In this document: piece after piece, positions 15,286 to 22,210 of the stretch
How positions within the stretch are numbered: position 1 is the first letter of the stretch
Layout: each line of letters opens with the position of its first letter
Source of the DNA: SHZI01 sp049290495
GTDB lineage: Bacteria; Pseudomonadota; Gammaproteobacteria; Steroidobacterales; GCA-2729495
Length of the DNA: 31,190 nt
Assembly (NCBI GenBank): GCA_049290495.1
Contig: JBATNV010000078.1
Location: forward strand, 1-31,190
Direction of reading: 5' to 3'
The notes under the pieces: generated by a model
Seen by the model: only the letters and a program-made list of their open reading frames with translations
What the model was told of the DNA's origin: nothing
Database searches by the model: none
Position numbers and translations under genes: made by a program

Positions 15286-15517
15286 GGGCGCGTCGTTCAG
15301 CGCGAGCTGCCTTGATTTCGACGGCGATCTCGGCGTCTCTCATTGGCTCCACGCCAGCGGCAGCCAGTGCGGGGGCAATTGCCAGTAGCCGATCCAGAGC
15401 GGTTTGCTTCCTGGTTTTGGCGGCGAGGAAATCTACAAAATCCTCGACCTCGGCAAGCCTCTCAGGCGGCAGGGCCTTCAACTTCGCTAGAAGTAGTTGC
15501 TCGGTCTGGGTGTTCAC
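15254..15517 (-). CDS. Antitoxin partner of the PIN toxin
   Basis: 87-residue charged protein starting at GTG (15517-15515), with AGGAAG a few bases upstream. The N-terminal helix pattern LLLAKLKALPPERLAEVEDFVDFLAAK is characteristic of small antitoxins of the DUF2281/VapB-like kind. The middle and C-terminus are Ala/Arg-rich (AERRAHGAG), probably disordered until bound to the toxin. It overlaps the toxin gene by 32 bases in another frame. Role inferred from position, size and N-terminal pattern; it presumably neutralises the toxin and represses its own promoter. Confidence 0.82.
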   Translation of the reverse strand: MNTQTEQLLLAKLKALPPERLAEVEDFVDFLAAKTRKQTALDRLLAIAPALAAAGVEPMRDAEIAVEIKAARAERRAHGAGPSADRS

Positions 15518-15672
15518 AGCAGCTTCCTTGTCCTTCCGCTTCGCAGGCTACTCTACAGACTGGTCTATGTGGCGACAACGATCATATGTCAGGAATTGAG
15601 CTGGATTCCGTAATACATCTGATCGCTGATGCCGGCCGAATCCCATTTGCGAGCAACAATAGTCGACGAGCC

Positions 15673-15888
15673 ATGAACCGCATCAATCCGCACAAGCTTC
15701 AGCACAGCAAATGGACGGCGGTGCAGCCCTGTAACCGGGAAAAGCACTTCCTGGTGACTGCAGTTAATCTGGATTTGGAGAACCGCCCGCAAAGCTGCAT
15801 CCTTGAGGCTGTCCACAGTCGGCGCGAAGCGGAAATCGACTGGCGTGAACTCAAGAACGATGATCGATGGCTGATGGGCTGGCGCTGA
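15673..15888 (+). CDS. Small tryptophan-rich conserved protein (TIGR02450-like)
   Basis: 71-residue protein with the pattern INPHKLQHSKWTAVQP, REKHFLVTAV, CILEAVHSRR, IDWRELKND and RWLMGW. This is the motif order of the small Trp-rich family TIGR02450, which is common in gammaproteobacteria and of unknown function. The start is the ATG at 15673, giving the family N-terminus MNxINPxKL. An in-frame ATG at 15586 would add 29 residues of no family likeness. No strong ribosome site is visible. It is followed after 41 bases by the esterase lipoprotein gene, with which it may be co-transcribed. Confidence 0.83.
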   Translation: MNRINPHKLQHSKWTAVQPCNREKHFLVTAVNLDLENRPQSCILEAVHSRREAEIDWRELKNDDRWLMGWR

Positions 15889-15929
15889 GCGCAAGCGCTC
15901 CATTCCTGGGCGTAACGAGGAGGTACAGC

Positions 15930-16787
15930 TTGCTGGCAAAGTCTGCTTTCGCAGTTCTCCTGCTTAGTGTGTTCATGAGCGGTTGCAGCCCGCTACGCGT
16001 CCTGAGTTCCGTCAGTCCAATCGGTCCGAACGAGAGCCGTCGTGACATTCCCTTTGGCGGTCACCAGCTGGCACTCGACGTGTATTCGCCCGATCAAGAC
16101 AGGGTCAACCCGGCGTCGAGGCCAGTCATCGTGTTCCTTTACGGCGGCAGCTGGGAGAGTGGTGCCAGGGAGCAGTACAAGTTCGTTGCTTCTACGCTGG
16201 TGCGCAGGGGTTACGTGGTCGTGATCCCGGACTATCGGCTATTCCCCGCTGTGCAGTTTCCGGAGTTCGTCCATGATGCGGCTGAGGCAGTGCGCTGGAC
16301 CTTCGACAACATTGCGCAATACGGCGGTGACCCGTCCAATGTATTTGTGATGGGCCATTCTGCTGGCGCAGAGATTGCAGGACTTCTGCATTACGACGAG
16401 AGATATCTGCAGCTTGCCGGCACACAGCAACGGCCCTGCGGCTTTATCGGCCTGTCCGGGCCATATGACTTTCTGCCGCTGGTTGGCGGTCCACTCGAAC
16501 AGATTTTCCCCAAGTCGACGCGTGCATCAAGCCAGCCGGTCAACTTTGTAAGCGGCGACGAAGGTCCGGCCTTACTGATTCACGGCTATCTTGATAACAC
16601 GGCCAAGCCGCGAAACTCCGCGAAGCTGGCAGAGCTGGTTACGGCAGCCGGTGGGGAGGCACAGCTGATCATCGTTCCAGAACGGGCGCACGTCAGCATC
16701 GTCCTTGCGCTGGCCCGCCCACTGAGCTGGCTCGCGCCCGTCGCTGATGATGTCAGCCTGTTTATCACCCAACACCCTTGCCAGTGA
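15930..16787 (+). CDS. Lipoprotein alpha/beta-hydrolase (esterase, BD-FAE-like)
   Basis: 285 residues from TTG at 15930, preceded by a strong GAGGAGGT (15917-15924). This start gives a clean lipoprotein signal: Lys4, a hydrophobic core and the lipobox FMSGC, with Cys19 as lipidation site. The hydrolase fold has the oxyanion segment FLYGGSWESG (Tyr replaces the more common His of HGG), nucleophile Ser144 in GHSAGAE, Asp222 in IHGYLD and His254 in ERAHVS. These features match carboxylesterase/feruloyl-esterase-like (BD-FAE, kynurenine formamidase-like) enzymes. Likely an outer- or inner-membrane-anchored periplasmic esterase; substrate unknown. The frame is open back to an ATG at 15867, but that form buries the signal peptide. 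Confidence 0.88.
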   Translation: MLAKSAFAVLLLSVFMSGCSPLRVLSSVSPIGPNESRRDIPFGGHQLALDVYSPDQDRVNPASRPVIVFLYGGSWESGAREQYKFVASTLVRRGYVVVIPDYRLFPAVQFPEFVHDAAEAVRWTFDNIAQYGGDPSNVFVMGHSAGAEIAGLLHYDERYLQLAGTQQRPCGFIGLSGPYDFLPLVGGPLEQIFPKSTRASSQPVNFVSGDEGPALLIHGYLDNTAKPRNSAKLAELVTAAGGEAQLIIVPERAHVSIVLALARPLSWLAPVADDVSLFITQHPCQ

Positions 16788-16799
16788 AAAGTGCCGGAT

Positions 16800-16915
16800 T
16801 TATTTTCTGCTGGCGCAAGCCGCGAGTGCGGTTGAAACAACGGTGAGCCCGGTTGGCGATCTCGACTAAGGCCCAGGGTCTACTTTTCGACCATTAAAAA
16901 GTAGCGTCCCGTCTT
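16800..16915 (+). repeat. Intergenic repeat, copy C, with terminal hairpin
   Basis: Third copy, and the longest. The left end is TTATTTTCTGCTGG then CAAGCCGC; the right end is AAAAAGTAGCGTCCC. It has an extra segment in which CTACTTTT (16880-16887) and AAAAGTAG (16897-16904) form a perfect 8-bp inverted repeat with a 9-base loop. It fills the gap between the esterase and the FAD oxidoreductase gene and closes the accessory block. Confidence 0.6.
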
Positions 16916-16940
16916 CGTTTGCTCTCAGGTTCCTGCAAAC

Positions 16941-18047
16941 ATGCACAGCGATACGGTTGACTGCGTCGTCGTCGGTGCCGGTGTCATCGGCCTTGCAGTA
17001 GGTCGGGCGCTGGCCCTGCGCGGGCTGGAGGTCATCGTTGTCGAGGCAGCCGGCGCCATCGGCACGGAGACCAGCAGCCGCAACTCCGAAGTGATCCATG
17101 CGGGTATCTATTACCCGCGCGGTACGCTGAAGGCAGAGCTATGCGTAGCCGGGCGGCAGCAGCTGTACCGCTACTGTGAAGAAAAGGCCATTCGCCATGC
17201 ACGGACTGGCAAGCTGATTGTGGCGAGTTGTGACGCTGAAATTGCTGTCCTCGAAAGCTATTTCGCGCAGGCCCAGGCTAACGGTATCACCGACCTGGAG
17301 CGACTCAGCCCCGCTGAAGTCCGCAAGCTCGAACCCGCCGTGCATTGCGTCCAGGCGCTGTATTCACCGTCGACCGGCATCATCGACAGCCGGGAATATA
17401 TGCTCGCACTGCAAGGCGACCTGGAGGCAAATAAGGGCACTGTGGTGCTCAACACGCGCGCCAGTGGGGCGCTGCATCGGCAGCAAAAATTCGACATTCA
17501 GGTGGGGGGCAAAACGCGGATCCGCTGCACAAGCCTGGTCAATGCCGCAGGTCTGCATGCGCAGGATCTTGCCGGCAACACCGATGTGCTGCCCAAGACG
17601 ACGGTTCCGCCGCTGCATCTCGCGCGCGGGCATTACTTCAGGCTGGCTGGCAAATCACCCTTCAACCACTTGGTGTACCCGATCGCCGGTCCCGCCGCTC
17701 TGGGTATACACGTCACGCTGGATCTCGGCGGCGCTGCGCGCTTTGGCCCTGACCTGCAATGGATCAATTCAATCGACTACCGTTTCGATCCGGACCGACG
17801 CCCGGCATTCATAGCTGCCATACGCCGTTACTATCCTGGTCTCGATGAAGCCCGCTTGCAGCCGGGCCATACCGGCATCCGGCCGAAACTTGCAGGGGCC
17901 GGTGAACCCGCAGCGGACTTTGTCATGCAGGGCCAGGAAGCCCACGGTGTGCGGGGACTGGTCAATCTCTATGGCATCGATTCGCCGGGACTCACGGCGT
18001 CGCTGGCGATTGCGGAGAGAGTCAGTGAGATGATTGATCGCGGCTGA
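16941..18047 (+). CDS. FAD-dependent oxidoreductase, LhgO/L2HGDH-like
   Basis: 368-residue flavoprotein of the D-amino-acid-oxidase-like superfamily. The dinucleotide-binding motif is VVVGAGVIGLAVGRALALRG (residues 9-28), followed by the acidic end of the second strand (VVEAAGAIG) and SSRNSEVIHAGIYYP. NAAGLHAQDLAG, LVYPIAGPAALGIHVTLDLGG and TGIRPKLAG agree with L-2-hydroxyglutarate oxidase/dehydrogenase-like enzymes, which oxidise L-2-hydroxyglutarate to 2-oxoglutarate and feed electrons to quinone. The specific substrate is inferred. The stop codon lies inside a REP sequence, so the last residues (DRG) are encoded by the repeat. The start ATG follows repeat copy C; the ribosome site is weak (AGG at about 16928). 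Confidence 0.88.
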   Translation: MHSDTVDCVVVGAGVIGLAVGRALALRGLEVIVVEAAGAIGTETSSRNSEVIHAGIYYPRGTLKAELCVAGRQQLYRYCEEKAIRHARTGKLIVASCDAEIAVLESYFAQAQANGITDLERLSPAEVRKLEPAVHCVQALYSPSTGIIDSREYMLALQGDLEANKGTVVLNTRASGALHRQQKFDIQVGGKTRIRCTSLVNAAGLHAQDLAGNTDVLPKTTVPPLHLARGHYFRLAGKSPFNHLVYPIAGPAALGIHVTLDLGGAARFGPDLQWINSIDYRFDPDRRPAFIAAIRRYYPGLDEARLQPGHTGIRPKLAGAGEPAADFVMQGQEAHGVRGLVNLYGIDSPGLTASLAIAERVSEMIDRG

Positions 18048-18089
18048 AGCCAGCTCGTACCGGATCGCGGCTGAAGCCGCTCCTACGGG
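18036..18089. repeat. Tandem pair of REP palindromes between convergent genes
   Basis: Two 27-base units begin with the identical 16-mer GATCGCGGCTGAAGCC at 18036 and 18063 and continue with related GCTC/TAC sequence. Each contains a GCGGCT-GA-AGCC-type hairpin; the second is complete (GCGGCT/AGCCGC). This matches the common gammaproteobacterial REP with core GCGGCTGAAGCCGCTCCTAC. The first unit contains the TGA stop of the plus-strand oxidoreductase (18045-18047). The second contains the stop of the minus-strand symporter (18083-18085). Confidence 0.85.
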
Positions 18090-19810
18090 TCTACGTCGTG
18101 CCCTGTGATCACATCGCGGAGCGAGGGTGGCGCATGACCGGCGCCCATCTGTCCGGAATCCAGCCGTGCCATATAGTCGCGATAGGCGCGCATGGCACGG
18201 TGACCCATGAACCACATGATCGGAATGTTGACGAACAACATGAGCCCGGTACCGAGGCCGCTCAGGTTGTCGAGTTGTGCGTCGGATTTCAGGAAGCCCA
18301 GCGTGGCGATGATCGCCAGGCTGCAGTAAACATACTTGAAGGGCCCGACCCATCGCTCGCCGGCCAGATACACGATGCCCTGCTCCGCGTAGTAGCTGTA
18401 GGAGATCATGGTCGAAATCGCGAACAGCCAGACAGCAAGTGTCACCACCCAGCGCCCCAAACCCGGCATCACTGAGTCGAATGCCACGGCAGTCAGCGCG
18501 GCACCGACGTAGCTGACATAGACGCCGTGATCAGTCATCTCCGGCGGCTCCGCACTTTGCAGGGTGCTCCATTCAATGACCGCCTTGCCGGAATCGCCGG
18601 CGACGACTGTGCCGGACAGCCTGTGCAGGTCATTGCCGGTCTGCGCGTTTGGCGCGCTGCGCAGGATGACGAAGACGCGCTCGCCGCCTGACCATGTGCT
18701 GCCGATGCGAGTCGGCGCATCGCTCGGCGGTAGCGTCCATTCGCCGGGTGCTGCCACTACGGCGCGCACTTCGTGAGGCAGTGTCGCTTCTGCGGGGCGG
18801 TTCCAGGTCCCTGTAACGATGATGACCAGCGCGGTGACGGTGCAGGTCACGATGGTATCGATGAAGGGTTCGAGACCCGCGACCACTGCTTCACGCGCCG
18901 GTTCGCTGGTCTTGGCAGCAGAATGCGCGATCGGCGAGGTGCCCTGGCCGGCCTCATTCGAAAAGATCGCACGCTTCATGCCATACAGGAAGGCGTAACC
19001 CATGGTGCCACCGATAAAGGCGCCACTGGCTTCCGTTGGTGAGAAAGCTGAACGAAAGATGAGGCCGAACATGGCCGGGATCTCGCTGATATTCATGGCG
19101 AGTACGTAGATCGCCGCAACAAAATAGATGGTGATCATGAATGGTACGAGTGCTGCTGCTACCCGCCCGATACGGTGAATGCCGCCGAGAATCACCAGGC
19201 CAACGATGATCGCCAGGGCGATGCCGGCAACGATGCCCGGTACCCCGAAGTAAAGCTCGGTCATGTTGCCCACGTTCCAGGCCTGGAACATGTTGCCGCC
19301 GGTGACCACTGTGACCAGCAATGTTATGCAGAAAAGGCCCCCGATCAGCTTGCCGAGTTTCTGCTGCCAGGGTGGGCCATCGCTAAGCGCCTTGCTGATG
19401 ACCCACATCGCCCCGCCATGCGGATTGTCGGGATCGCTGGTATTCCGGTACAGCATCGCGAGGGTAACTTCAGTGGTCTTGATCGCCATGCCGAAGAAGC
19501 CGACCACCCACATCCAGAACACGGCGCCTGGCCCGCCCAGACTGATGGCGAGTGCTACACCGCCGATATTGCCGAGCCCAACGGTCGCCGACAGCGCCGC
19601 TGACAGTGCCTGGAAATGATTGATGGCGCCAGGGTCCGCCGGATTGTCGTAGCGGCCGCGTATGACATGCAGGCCGTGCGTGAGTGAGCGGAATTGGCTG
19701 AAGCGTGTCCAGAGCGTGAAGGTGATCCCCGTGCCGAGCACGAGAAACAGGACTGCGTTGTGCCAGAGGAAAGCGTTGGCGGTTTCGAGGAAGCTGTTAA
19801 AACTGTTCAA
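18083..19810 (-). CDS. Sodium:alanine/glycine symporter (AGCS family) with extra loop
   Basis: Inner-membrane Na+-coupled amino-acid uptake protein. The family signature is clear: SATVGLGNIGGVALAISLGGPGAVFWMW (residues 74-101) and KRAIFSNEAGQGTSPIAHSAAK (279-300). About ten hydrophobic segments are visible. The 575 residues exceed the usual 450-540. The excess lies between LVIIVTGTW (about 336) and YVSYVGAALTAVAF (about 432), a soluble stretch of roughly 95 residues that replaces a normally short loop. The start is TTG at 19810, one base after the thiolase TGA, giving an N-terminus typical of the family. It ends inside the REP pair. Probably the last gene of the DUF924-thiolase-symporter transcript. 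Confidence 0.93.
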   Translation of the reverse strand: MNSFNSFLETANAFLWHNAVLFLVLGTGITFTLWTRFSQFRSLTHGLHVIRGRYDNPADPGAINHFQALSAALSATVGLGNIGGVALAISLGGPGAVFWMWVVGFFGMAIKTTEVTLAMLYRNTSDPDNPHGGAMWVISKALSDGPPWQQKLGKLIGGLFCITLLVTVVTGGNMFQAWNVGNMTELYFGVPGIVAGIALAIIVGLVILGGIHRIGRVAAALVPFMITIYFVAAIYVLAMNISEIPAMFGLIFRSAFSPTEASGAFIGGTMGYAFLYGMKRAIFSNEAGQGTSPIAHSAAKTSEPAREAVVAGLEPFIDTIVTCTVTALVIIVTGTWNRPAEATLPHEVRAVVAAPGEWTLPPSDAPTRIGSTWSGGERVFVILRSAPNAQTGNDLHRLSGTVVAGDSGKAVIEWSTLQSAEPPEMTDHGVYVSYVGAALTAVAFDSVMPGLGRWVVTLAVWLFAISTMISYSYYAEQGIVYLAGERWVGPFKYVYCSLAIIATLGFLKSDAQLDNLSGLGTGLMLFVNIPIMWFMGHRAMRAYRDYMARLDSGQMGAGHAPPSLRDVITGHDVDP

Positions 19811-19811
19811 T

Positions 19812-21092
19812 TCATCGCTCTACAATGGCGGTGACGCCCATGCCACCTGCGGTGCAGATGGAGATAAGGCCGCGGCCACTGCCGCGAAGTTCAAGCTGGC
19901 GAGCCAGCGCGCCCAGAATACGTGCCCCGGTAGCCGCAAAGGGATGGCCGATGGCGATGCTGCCGCCCCGCGTATTGAGCTTGGTGCGATCGATCGAACC
20001 CAGTGGCTGGCTGCGGCCCAGCTTGTCGCGGCAGAACTCCGGTGACTCCCAGGCCTTGAGGGTCGCGAGGGTCTGCGCCGCGAAGGCTTCGTGGATCTCG
20101 TAGAGATCGAAATCGCCAAGCGCCAGATCCGCATCGGCCAGCATGGCGGACACGGCATACGCAGGCGCGAGCAGCAGCCCTTCCTTCTTGACGAAGTCGA
20201 CGGCAGCCACCTTGCCATAGCGTAACCATGCCTGCACAGGCAGGCCGTTGGCTTTCGCCCAGTCCTCCGCTGCCAGCAGCACAGCTGCCGCACCATCGGT
20301 GAGCGGCGTGCTGTTGCCGGCTGTCATCGTGCCGCCCGGCCCGCGATCGAATGCCGGTTTGAGTTTGCCCAGCCGCTCCAGCGAGGAATCACGACGGATA
20401 TTGTTGTCTTCGCTGACACCTTGCCACGGCATGACCAGGTCCTTGTAGAAGCCCTCGTCGTAAGCACGCGCAGCCTTTTGATGACTCTCCAGCGCGAGCT
20501 GATCCTGGTCCTTGCGCGAGATACTCCACTGCTTTGCCGTGAGCTCGGTACTCTGGCCCATGCTGAGTCCGGTACGCGGCTCGACAACACCCGGCGTTTC
20601 CGGTTTGAACATCCGCGGCCTGAGGCCCAGCCATGGCCGCAACTTTTCACCCGTAGACCGTCCGCGAGCGCTGGCCAGCAGAATCTCCCGGTACTCGTCC
20701 GGATAGACGACCGGGATATCACTGATGGAATCCGTGCCGGCCGCGATGCCGCTGTCGATCTGGCCGAGTGCAATCTTGTTGCCGAGCTGGATTGCCGCTT
20801 CGAGGCTGGTGCCACAGGCGCGTGTCAGGTCATAGGCTGGCGTTTCAGGCGCCAGCGTCGTGCCGAGTACGCATTCGCGTGCCAGGTTCCAGTCACGTGA
20901 ATGTTTCATGACCGCACCGAGCGCCACATCACCGAGTCGCTGGCCGCCAAGTCCACAGGCATCGACCAGGCTCTGCAAGGTGGCGGTCATCATGTCCTGG
21001 TTGGACTGGTGCGTGTATGCGGTGTTGGCGCGGCAGAAAGGGATCCGCCTGCTGTTAATTATCGCGACTCGCCGCGGTGCCTGATAGAACAT
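19812..21092 (-). CDS. fadI: Acetyl-CoA C-acyltransferase, FadI-like thiolase
   Basis: 426-residue thiolase that cleaves 3-ketoacyl-CoA (or condenses acyl-CoA with acetyl-CoA). Catalytic residues are all present: Cys93 in TRACGTSLEAA, His334 in IHEAFAAQ, His383 in GGSIAIGHPFAATGAR and Cys413 in CTAGGMGV. The N-terminus PRRVAIINSRRIPFCRANTAY resembles the FadI type rather than the roughly 390-residue PhaA/AtoB biosynthetic type. The start is the ATG at 21092, with AGGAGA upstream at moderate spacing; the upstream-extended frame overlaps the DUF924 gene and is rejected. It could contribute acetoacetyl-CoA for the PHA locus, but beta-oxidation is the simpler reading. No fadJ partner is adjacent. 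Confidence 0.92.
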   Translation of the reverse strand: MFYQAPRRVAIINSRRIPFCRANTAYTHQSNQDMMTATLQSLVDACGLGGQRLGDVALGAVMKHSRDWNLARECVLGTTLAPETPAYDLTRACGTSLEAAIQLGNKIALGQIDSGIAAGTDSISDIPVVYPDEYREILLASARGRSTGEKLRPWLGLRPRMFKPETPGVVEPRTGLSMGQSTELTAKQWSISRKDQDQLALESHQKAARAYDEGFYKDLVMPWQGVSEDNNIRRDSSLERLGKLKPAFDRGPGGTMTAGNSTPLTDGAAAVLLAAEDWAKANGLPVQAWLRYGKVAAVDFVKKEGLLLAPAYAVSAMLADADLALGDFDLYEIHEAFAAQTLATLKAWESPEFCRDKLGRSQPLGSIDRTKLNTRGGSIAIGHPFAATGARILGALARQLELRGSGRGLISICTAGGMGVTAIVER

Positions 21093-21108
21093 GGGTTCAG
21101 GTCTCCTG

Positions 21109-21720
21109 TTACTGGCCGAAGCTGGTGCCGCCAGATTCGAGGTATGCAGCTTCTTCCGGCGTGTCGGGCCGGCCAAGAATCCGGTTGCGATGCGGGAATC
21201 GACCGTGGGCCGCGATGATGTCGTGATGCAGTTCGGCGAACTGCGCAAAGGTGGCGAAGGTTGCCTTCAGCGTCTCCGACACACCGGCCAGCAGACCTTC
21301 GTAGATCCTGACTGAGCGCTGCTGGATTCGCAGCGACTCGGCGTGCTGCAGTGGCATGAAATAGAAAACCTGCTGCAGCGGCGTGAGCGTCTTGTACGCA
21401 CCAGTTGCAGCGCCTTCCACACAGAGCTTTACGGCCTGGGCATCGCGGGAAAAGGCTTTCGGTGTCCCGCGATAGATGTTCCGGCGAAACTGGTCGTGCA
21501 GCAGGATGAGCGCGAGTCGGCCCTCGGGCTCCGCGGCCCAGCTGTTCAGCGCGCCCTTTGAAGCACGTTCTACCAGTGTCCCGAATTCCTGGCGGATCAG
21601 TGCATCGAAATCGGGATCTGCGCTGAACCAGCGGTCCAGGCGACTGTCGATCGTCGGCTGGTCCATGGCCTCGTCACTGAACCAGAAGTCGAGTATGCGG
21701 TGGATGTCCGGGTCGCTCAT
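21109..21720 (-). CDS. DUF924 family protein
   Basis: 203-residue, helix-rich cytoplasmic protein of the DUF924 family, whose fold is TPR-like and whose function is unknown. Recognisable segments are ILDFWFSD at the start, RWFSADPDFDALIRQEF, LALILLHDQFRRNIYRGTPKAFSRD (where the family usually has LDQFPRN; here HDQFRRN), FYFMPLQHAESL and HHDIIAAHGRFPHRNRILGR. Length and motif order fit. It is upstream of the thiolase, 16 bases between stop and start, and probably in the same transcript. Start ATG at 21720. Confidence 0.93.
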   Translation of the reverse strand: MSDPDIHRILDFWFSDEAMDQPTIDSRLDRWFSADPDFDALIRQEFGTLVERASKGALNSWAAEPEGRLALILLHDQFRRNIYRGTPKAFSRDAQAVKLCVEGAATGAYKTLTPLQQVFYFMPLQHAESLRIQQRSVRIYEGLLAGVSETLKATFATFAQFAELHHDIIAAHGRFPHRNRILGRPDTPEEAAYLESGGTSFGQ

Positions 21721-21745
21721 CGTCGGGAGTATAGGTGAGGGGCAG

Positions 21746-22171
21746 CTACTGCAGCTTCAGTTTCTGGACGACGGGCTCGCTGCCGATCGTGAAGACCGCA
21801 TCCTTGTACTTCGGTGGCCCGAATTTTGGCCTGGCGTTGTTGGACAGTGCGGCGGGCTCTTTCGGAATACCGATGAAGTTGCTCTTCAGCTTTGTATCGT
21901 CGTCGATGTCCTGGAAAACCGACAGCGCATAGTCGCCCGGTGGCAGCAGCAGTTCGAGAGTCACGCTGTCGCCGACCCGGTTGCCGGCGACCTTCACGCT
22001 CTTGAAGGTGCGATAGCGGTCGCTCAGCCAGTCATCTGCCTTGTCATACACCCGGACGATGACCTGCCCTTCGTCGCTCTGGACGTTGGTTGCGATCACC
22101 TGCAGGTTCGGATTTTCGGCGGCAGATACCGCTGCGCTGAAGATCAGTCCGGCAAGCAGTATTGGTTTCAT
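21746..22171 (-). CDS. Exported DUF2141 family protein
   Basis: 141 residues with a short signal peptide (MKPILLAGLIFSAAVSA, cut near residues 17-18). The mature part is a beta-sandwich-like domain with the DUF2141 pattern: QVIVRVYDKADDWL, LLPPGDYALSVFQDIDDDTKLKSNFIGIPKEP and RPKFGPPKYKDAVF. The Asp-rich VFQDIDDDTKL corresponds to the family's HDxNxNGKLD-like segment. Periplasmic or secreted; function unknown. It is separated by 25 bases from the downstream DUF924 gene and by 39 bases from purK upstream on the same strand, so it may be part of a long minus-strand run. Confidence 0.9.
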   Translation of the reverse strand: MKPILLAGLIFSAAVSAAENPNLQVIATNVQSDEGQVIVRVYDKADDWLSDRYRTFKSVKVAGNRVGDSVTLELLLPPGDYALSVFQDIDDDTKLKSNFIGIPKEPAALSNNARPKFGPPKYKDAVFTIGSEPVVQKLKLQ

Positions 22172-22210
22172 TTGTGTATCAATCCGTGTGCTTGGGTTTT
22201 GCCGATCATA

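Noticed and set aside
15586..15672. Upstream extension of the Trp-rich protein from an ATG at 15586
   Set aside because: The added 29 residues have no counterpart in the family, whose members begin with MNxINPxKL; kept only as an alternative start.
13791..16940. Integron-like cassette array with attC sites
   Set aside because: The three repeats lack the paired GTTRRRY/RYYYAAC core sites and the symmetrical fold of attC. Genes are in mixed orientation and no integrase is present, so dispersed-repeat status is the safer reading.
19812..21092. Thiolase as PhaA for the PHA locus
   Set aside because: Length and N-terminal pattern are FadI-like, and it is 6 kb away on the other strand beside unrelated genes; a contribution is possible but not supported.
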